From the NCBI RefSeq assembly GCF_003573695.1, contig NC_039361.1, forward strand, positions 85,764,149 through 85,828,148: 64,000 bases of DNA, written 5' to 3'. The DNA comes from Papaver somniferum (lineage: Eukaryota > Streptophyta > Magnoliopsida > Ranunculales > Papaveraceae). The notes beneath the pieces are model-generated. The model had not been told where the DNA came from. It did no database searches and saw nothing but the letters and a program-made list of their open reading frames with translations. A program made the translations under genes and the position numbers. Shown here one piece after another: positions 56,926 to 64,000 of the stretch (positions are counted from its first letter, which is position 1; each line of letters starts with the position of its first letter).

Positions 56926-59264
56926 TGAAAAAGCGGGGGGTCTAACAACCACACCCAATATTTCGCTTAGTAATTTGTATGGACAAACTCTAATATACTT
57001 TATAGAGAATCAACTATACAGTCAGACTCAATATAGTTAAAAGTACATCTAAGAGTTTTATATCTCAATCTCTCGATTTGATCTATACTCAATCAAATAA
57101 AATATGCGAGTCTTTATGAAAGAGAGATAACTTGGATGGTACCAAAGACCAATATCCAAGTGTCAATCAATTTAAATCAACAATCAAAGGTTTGATATTC
57201 TACTTGATTGATCCCAATGCACAACCTGTGATATTTCAATTATAAAGATAAACAATATACTGCGGAAGTAGAAATAACACAGACACCAGAATTTTGTTAA
57301 CGAGGAAACCGCAAATGCAGAAAAACCCCGGGACCTAGTCCAGATTGAACACACACTGTATTAAGCCGCTACAGACACTATCATACGACAAATTAACTTC
57401 GGTATGGACTGTAGTTGAACCCCAACCAATCTCACACTGATCCAAGGTACAGTTATGCTCCTACGTCTCTGATCCCAGCAGGATACTACGTACTTAATTC
57501 CCTTAGATGATCTCACCCACAACTAAGAGTTGCTACGACCCAAAGTCGAAGACTTTAATAAACAAATTTGTATCACACAGAAAAGTCTACGCTAATATAT
57601 AAATCTGTCTCCCACGAATATACCTATGAGTTTTGTTCCGTCTTTTGATAGAAATCAAGGTGAACGGGAACCAATTGATAAACCGGACTTATATTCCCGA
57701 AGCACAACCTAGTATTATCAGTCACCTCACAATAATATTAATCGACGCGACGAAAGAAGATATTGTGGAATCACAAACGATGAGACGAAAATGTTTGTGA
57801 TTACTTTTTATCTTGCCCTATCGGAGATATAATCTCAAGCCAATTATTTCAATTGAACTCGTACGATAGAAAATGGCAAGATCAGATCACACAACTACGA
57901 GAAAGTAGTATCGATCTGGATTCACAATCCCAATGAAGTCTTTAAGTCGTTAACCTGGTTTAGAAGAAGAAACCAATGGTTAAAGGAGAATCGACTCTAG
58001 CTTTGCACAACTAGTATATCACTCAGAATATGTGGGGATTAGGTTTCCCAGTTGCTAGAGTTCTCCCTTATATACTCTTTCAAATCAGGGTTTGCAATCA
58101 ATGTTAGCTTGGTAACAAAGCATTCAATATTCACCGTTAGATGAAAACCTGATTAGATTCAAGCTAATATTTATCAACCGTTAGATCGAAAATATAGCTT
58201 GTTATACACAAATGAGATACACGTTTCTAGGCTTGTGTAACCGTAACCAAACTTGTACATTAGTTGGTTCAACAATAGTTAACCAAATGGTTAGCCATAT
58301 GATCGCTTTCATATCAACCATAACTATTTCAAATGAATCAAATGAACTAGTTAGAGAGTTGTTCAATTGCAAGGAAATCTTATGTACTACACAAGACACA
58401 ATTGAAACAAAAACGATGTGATTAACTCGAATCGGTTCATGAACTATATAGCTATGGTTTTCAATTGCATTCCTTAGTTTATATAAGAATAAGTTCACAA
58501 ACATCGTTTTTAGATATAACCTACTCAAGTTCGCGGACTGGGTTCGCGGAATTAAGTTCCCGGATGGAGTTCACAAACTCCAGCAGAAATTCTCGAGTCG
58601 AGAACTTCCGCCAGTTCGCGGACTTAGCTCACGCACTACCCCGGTTCTCTTGAAAAACAAATTTCGCAAACTTCGATTCAAGGAATAAGGACTTATACAT
58701 ATATGTGTTTCCACAACAATGGTTATATAATCTAAACTCTAATTTCAATCATTTGGAACATTCTTAGAGGACTTTATTATATAGTTGTTATTCGCAAACT
58801 ATTTTTCGTCAAAGTCAGCAATTTCCAAAGTGATTGAAACTTGTCATGACTTTCATCACTAGGCAAAGATGAACTTGGCTAAATCGAAAGCTTTACCGAC
58901 ACATATTTCGAGAAATAGATAGGCGAGATAAACTCGGCTCGAAATACCAAATGTGTATAATCTAAGTCTATATAGCAAAACGACTTTTGTCTCAAGATAG
59001 GAGATAAATAGACTTTTGAGTGATAGATAAGTTCAAGTTTCCACATACCTTTTAGTCGATGAAGATCCACCGGTTCCTTGAGTAGTCCTTCATTTTGTAT
59101 AATGATTTCCATGGAGTTATTGAGTTCAACTACACTTTTCTATCCTAGTCCGAGACCTTAGCTATAGCAAACTAGATATCAAGACTTATAGTTTTCATCA
59201 CTAAAATTGACAAACATGCTTGAGATAGCAACGCATGCGAGTTTGACCGAGTAATGCTTTAACA
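56926..59264 (-). repeat. LTR E2 of the minus-strand array
   Basis: 2339 bp. The minus strand starts TGTTAAAGCATTACTCGG at 59264 and ends CCCCCCGCTTTTTCA at 56926. A PPT lies before it (59265-59278, with one T interrupting the C-run on the plus strand) and a gag fragment after it, so it is shared by two units. Confidence 0.9.
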
Positions 59265-60897
59265 ATCTCCCCATTTGTCAATTTTAGTGACAAAACTATC
59301 AATACATATGGAATACAAAAAATATATAAATAAACTTTTGTACCTCCTATTCCACATGCCTAATCTTCAACATTACTCGAAATCTTCGTCACTTCCAAGT
59401 ACTCCAATGATCCCAAAGGTTATAAGTTTATCATCATCGTTGTTGAAAATCCGTAGCTATAACAATGAGAAAACAAGAGTTCTCAATCATTGTTATACAG
59501 TGTCATAGTATCATTACACAGTGTCAAAGTTCAATTGTATCACAACTTTAACAACAATACTATGGTGATATGTCACTCCCCCTTAGTCAATACTCCATCT
59601 CACATGGAAACCACCCCCCCTTACATAATGATCCGAAAACCATATGTATTTGTAGTGTGAACTACATATTAATTCTCCCCCTTTTTGTCAATGAAATTGG
59701 CAAAGGTACAAGAACGGGATCCTAATGAAATTTCCAAAAGAGATATTTCATGACTAAAAGAAAGCATATATCATCTTATTTAGATGCAATCATTAAGCCG
59801 AAACTAAATGCATTCATCAAGGAGTTTATAAAGATACAAGATAACCCCTATAATATTCCACAGCCGCACTCCCCACAAAGATTTGGCAATTAAGCACAAG
59901 TTCAATTAAGAACTCTTCACCATAATATGTCATTCCAGAAAGAACAACAAGAGCGACCTTAATTTCAAAAAGAAAAGAAGGATTTCTTTGGACATAACAA
60001 ATCACATACAAGTATAAATTTTAATCCAAAATATTCAATTAAATTAACCATAAAAGAACCCACAATTAATTTAATCGAACATGCCCAACATAAGTAAACT
60101 TATGGAGACTTAAAAACACTCAATTAGATTAATCACAAGAAACCCCACAATTAATCTAATCGAAATACACAACTAAGCTAATCACAAAAGTAATCAATTT
60201 AATTGGTCATGCTCGACATAAAGTATCTCATGGAACAACAACTATGCTAAAACAATGACTCAGTCGATAGAGCTCAACACAAGACACTTTATGGAACAAC
60301 ACAGTATGTACACAAAAAATTTTGGATCGGAAATCGACCTTATACCGTGGAATAAACAAGGACTCATTCTATTTTCCATCACCATTTGCACAGTGACATA
60401 TAATAGAAATAATCCTTGAATACACAAGATTTTAACCCATCTTTCATCAAAAAATGACGTAATAGGATTAACTTTTGTATTTGTCAAAAGTCAATTCATT
60501 CTTTTATCAATACATGCATATCGACTTACGAAAGACTTTACTTTTGACAAGATATGGGACAATAAAGTTCATGGACGCAAACATACATATCCCATAACAA
60601 GATTGCAATATATAAAATCATAAAGATTAATACTGCAAAATCATCTTTCGAACAATTAAACCTAAAAACATGAAGATTAAAATGTTGGAGATAGCTATAT
60701 GTAATTACAATAATGGCTATTTCAAACTCTAGTAATCCTTCTCAAAAATATGAATAAATTCTCATAAGAAGTTTCCTAGGCATCAAGATAAACTCGTAAT
60801 GCACATACAAGATGATTTTTCCTTTAAGGGTAGAATCAATCTTTTTCGCATGGATTTACACCAATAATATCTACCAAGGGCATATAAAAAGATTTTC
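59265..60897 (-). repeat. PPT and 3' non-coding multi-PPT region of unit E2
   Basis: The terminal tract reads ATCTCCCCATTTG on the plus strand. Further tracts lie at about 59576 (CTCCCCCTTAG), 59612 (CCCCCCCCTTAC) and 59672 (TTCTCCCCCTTTTTG). Closely matches copies at 1280, 7690, 12932 and 54188. Confidence 0.7.
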
Positions 60898-61191
60898 TTA
60901 ACAAAGAAGAACATACAAAGTCAATAACGACCATGCACCATAGTTCACATAGGATGATTGTGAACATTCAAGAATTCCATAGCACTGCGTACTACTTTCC
61001 ATTCTTGAACTTCCTTCTTTGTGATTCACCAACAACATTCTTGTAAAAGCTACAAATTGGCTTAAAAGAGTAGTACTCCAAGAATCCAAGTGCCCAAGTT
61101 CAAGAGAAGTGGAACAAGTGCAACGAAACGGAGCAAAATACTCAAAAACAAGAGACAGGAAAAATACCAATCTTAACTCATTCATATTCAA
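60898..61191 (-). CDS. Conserved short ORF of unknown function (unit E2)
   Basis: A 97-codon partner of 55418-55699, with the same order and context. It shares HLDSWS, LVNHKEG and CYGILECSQSSYVNY. No recognised domain. Reported because both tandem copies stay open, not because a function is known. Confidence 0.25.
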   Translation of the reverse strand: MNMNELRLVFFLSLVFEYFAPFRCTCSTSLELGHLDSWSTTLLSQFVAFTRMLLVNHKEGSSRMESSTQCYGILECSQSSYVNYGAWSLLTLYVLLC

Positions 61192-61639
61192 GTTTTCTCA
61201 TCTACAGTTTGAATAGAATTCAAATATGATGAGAATTCAAAAAGAATGAGGTAATTCCGAGTTCGGACGAAGAAGTAACGGCCAAAACAAATTTAACGAA
61301 TATCGACGTCAAGTATGCATAAGGGTTTGCAAACGAATTTTCGTATCCTGGAGCAGTATGCAAATGGGTTTGCGTACCTAAACCCCTGGATTTTGATTTT
61401 AAATGATGTTATGCATGCCTGGTATGTGTACCATGTAGTCCAAACATCCCGAACTATTATTTTCAAACCTAAACATTTAAGAACCTTAAACACAGATCAA
61501 GTTAGGTAGAAAAGAACGATAAGAAAGGTACGTGAATCATTATAAGTTCTCTAATAAAATAAAATCATAAATATTTTTCAAGTTTATAGACATACCTTTT
61601 TATATGAATCCAATTGAATTCTACATCCTTACCAAACAT
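61192..61639 (-). other. Spacer with palindromic motifs, unit E2
   Basis: The counterpart of 55700-56143, with AAGTATGCATAAGGG and TTATGCATGCCTGG. No gene assigned. Confidence 0.4.
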
Positions 61640-62409
61640 AATCTGTGCTCCCCAATTTTCGTGCTTCCCTCACCGTATACATAACAAGGCATTCTTTGGT
61701 GAGGGTGCATTTAAAACACACTCAAGTTGTGTTGAGGTGAACAATGTCTTGCTCACCACAATTTAATTTTGGATTATCATGAAAGAGATCACTTTTAGAA
61801 CCTTTCACATCCAAATCCATATTTCCAAAGAACTCTTTAAGTTCCAACATCATGATACTGCCTTCTCCATAGTCATGGAATTTTCTAGGAGATGATTCCT
61901 TTTCACACTCAAAGTGTCACTGAATTTCTTTGGAACCCACTTATGAGTGCGTTTAGAAACAACCGGAACTTTCTTCCCGTTACTCTCTTCAAGATTTCTC
62001 GAAAGAGGATTGGATTTACTATTCTTTTGCAAGTTAGTCTTTCTCCAACTGGGAACATCGGATCTTGTCTTTGCCTTTACGAAGTTATCCTTTTGATAAC
62101 CATTACGATTGTGAAAAGGATTCGTATGACGTTTATAGGAAAAAATAGGTTTATCACAACACTGATTCCTTTGCCTAAAGGTTGGACAGTTACAACCTGT
62201 AGCATTAAGGGGATTATCCTTAATATATGATCTTGGTTTCACAACTTCTTGTGATGCCAAAACAAGAACACCATGAAGTTTCTCATTCCTTATACGGAAA
62301 CGACATCTCCTTTCTCGGTGACCTTTATTTCCGCAATGCTGGCAAACATAAGGAATGTTCTTACCTCGATTCGTATGTGCTGACTTTGGAGGTTGATATA
62401 CTTTGCTCT
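61640..62409 (-). pseudogene. gag: Gag C-terminal fragment of unit E2 (LTR-fused)
   Basis: The best preserved of the fused copies. One open frame runs from inside the LTR end (62437) to 61850, over 195 codons. It has FFKSKVYQPPK directly after the LTR, the CCHC knuckle at 62303-62344 (CQHCGNKGHRERRC), a second Cys-rich patch (CNCPTFRQRNQCC) and HKWVPKKF. It ends EKAVS, and a shifted continuation starts at MMLELKEFF. The PBS and the Gag N-terminal half are absent. Confidence 0.78.
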
Positions 62410-63906
62410 TGAAAAAGCGAGGGTCTAACAACCACACTCAATATTTCGCTTAATAATCTGTATGGACAAACTCCAATATACTTTCTAGATAATCAACTAG
62501 ACAGTCAGACTCAATCTAGATAAAAGTACATCAAAGAGTTTTATATCTCAATCTCTCGATTTGATCTATACTCAAGCAAATAGAAATCTGCGAGTCTTTA
62601 TCAAAGAGAGATAACTTGGATGGTACCAAAGACCAATATCCAAGTGTCAATCAATTTAAATCAACAACCAAAGGTTGGATATTATAATTGATTGATCCTA
62701 ACGCACAACCTGTGATATTTCAATTCTAAAGATAAACAATATAATGCGGAGATAGAAATAACACAGACACCAGAATTTTGTTAACGAGGAAACCGCAAAT
62801 GCATAAAAACCGCGGGACCTAGTCCAGATTGAACACACACTGTATTAAGCCTCTACAAACACTATCCTACTACAAATTAACTTCGGTCTGGACTGTAGTT
62901 GAACCCCAACCAATATCACACTGATCCAAGGTACAGTTATGTTCTTACGTCTCTGATCCCAGCAGGATCCTACGTACTTGATTCCCTTAGCTGATCTCAC
63001 CCACAACTAAGAGTTGCTACGACCCAAAGTCGAAGACTTTAATAAACAAATTTGTATCACACAGAAAAGTCTTCGGTAATATATAAATTCGTCTCCCACG
63101 AATATACCTATGAGTTTTGTTCAGTCTTTTGATAGAAATCAAGGTGAATAAGAACCAATTGATAAACCAGACTTATGTTCCCGAAGAACAACCTAGTATT
63201 ATCAATCACCTCACAATAATATTAATCGACGCGGCGAAAGAAGATATTGTGGAATCACAAACGATGAGACGAAAATGTTTGTGATTACTTTTTATCTTGC
63301 CCTATCGGAGATATAATCTCAAGCCAATTATTTCAATTGAAGTCGTACGATAGAAAATGGCAAGATCAGATCACACAACTACGTGAAAGTAGTATCGATC
63401 TGGATTCACAATCCCAATGAAGTCTTTAAGTCGTTAACCTGGTTTAGAAGAAGAAACCAACGGTTAAAGGAGAATCGACTCTAACTTACCACAACTAGTA
63501 TATCACACAGAATGTGTGGGGATTAGGTTTCCCAGTTGCTATAGTTCTCCCTTATATACTCTTTCAAATCAGGATTTGCAATCAATGTTAGCTTGGTAAC
63601 AAAGCATTCAATATTCACCGTTAGATGAAAACCTGATTAGATTCAAGCTAATATTTATCAACCGTTAGATCGAAAATATAGCTTGTTATACACAAATGGG
63701 ATGCACGTTTCTAGGCTTGTGTAACCGTACCCAAACTTGTACATTAGTTGGTTCCACAATAGTTAACCAAATGGTTATCCATATGATCACTTTCATATCA
63801 ACCATATTCTTCTTCACCATAACTAGTTCAAATGACTCAAATGAACTAGTTAGAGAGTTGTTCAATTGCAAGGAAATCTTATGTACTACACAAGACACAA
63901 TTGAAA
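62410..63906 (-). repeat. LTR E3, partial
   Basis: It ends CCCTCGCTTTTTCA (minus strand) at 62410 and matches E2 closely until ACACAATTGAAA at about 63906. There gag sequence starts, so the U3 start of this LTR is missing. Confidence 0.85.
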
Positions 63907-64000
63907 TCTTAGGAGATGATTCCTTTTCACACTCAAAGTGTCACTGAATTTCTTTGGAACCCACTTATGAGTGCGTTTAGAAACAACCGGAACTTTCTTC
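63907..64000 (-). pseudogene. gag: Gag fragment at the window edge
   Basis: 94 bases nearly identical to 61885-61977 (Gag tail), joined to the middle of LTR E3. The rest is beyond the window. Confidence 0.75.

Overview
This window looks like plant nuclear heterochromatin or intergenic DNA. It is AT-rich and made almost entirely of nested, decayed LTR retrotransposons. I find no intact host gene, no tRNA or rRNA gene, no CRISPR array and no prokaryotic signal. Initiator-tRNA-Met primer sites (TGGTATCAGAGC), Ty1/copia CCHC Gag fragments, a Ty3/gypsy Gag-protease, a plant-mobile-domain (PMD) fragment and a hAT-type MITE all point to an angiosperm, most likely a eudicot. The genus cannot be fixed from sequence alone.

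Layout. (1) 1-10658 (+): tandem copies of a Ty1/copia family that resembles Sireviruses. It has ~2.3 kb LTRs, a CCHC Gag and several AAGGGGGAG tracts ahead of the 3' LTR. The order is internal region, complete LTR (2710-5376), PBS, gag, small coiled-coil ORF, multi-PPT region, truncated LTR. (2) 10659-15193 (-): the 3' half of an inverted copy whose LTR terminus sits inside the preceding LTR. (3) 15194-24182: two 400 bp LTRs of another family flanking a PMD remnant, three minisatellites and ~4 kb of unrecognised DNA. (4) 24640-27060 (-): Ty3/gypsy gag and protease joined almost directly to an integrase C-terminus. (5) 27061-29888: low-complexity and unrecognised DNA with a possible Helitron end. 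(6) 29889-32801 plus 45583-47230 (+): a second Sirevirus-like copy with its own 2.8 kb LTR, PBS and gag. (7) 32802-45582 (-): a 12.8 kb LARD-like element with 3.5 kb LTRs and a perfect 5 bp target duplication, inserted into that gag. It carries a non-LTR-type reverse transcriptase pseudogene. One of its LTRs holds a ~2.06 kb solo-LTR-like insertion, which holds a 147 bp hAT MITE. (8) 47231-48933: unidentified repeat DNA with ~110 bp tandem repeats and a series of hairpin-forming units. (9) 48934-51720 (+): another LTR fused to a gag fragment and to a second LTR tail. (10) 51721-64000 (-): a tandem array LTR-internal-LTR-internal-LTR of the same Sirevirus-like family, reaching the window edge.

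The repeated main family (regions 1, 2, 9, 10) carries gag-type and small accessory reading frames but no recognisable protease, integrase or reverse transcriptase in any copy. If mobile, it would need those activities supplied in trans. All recognisable coding sequence is broken by stops, frameshifts or truncation.
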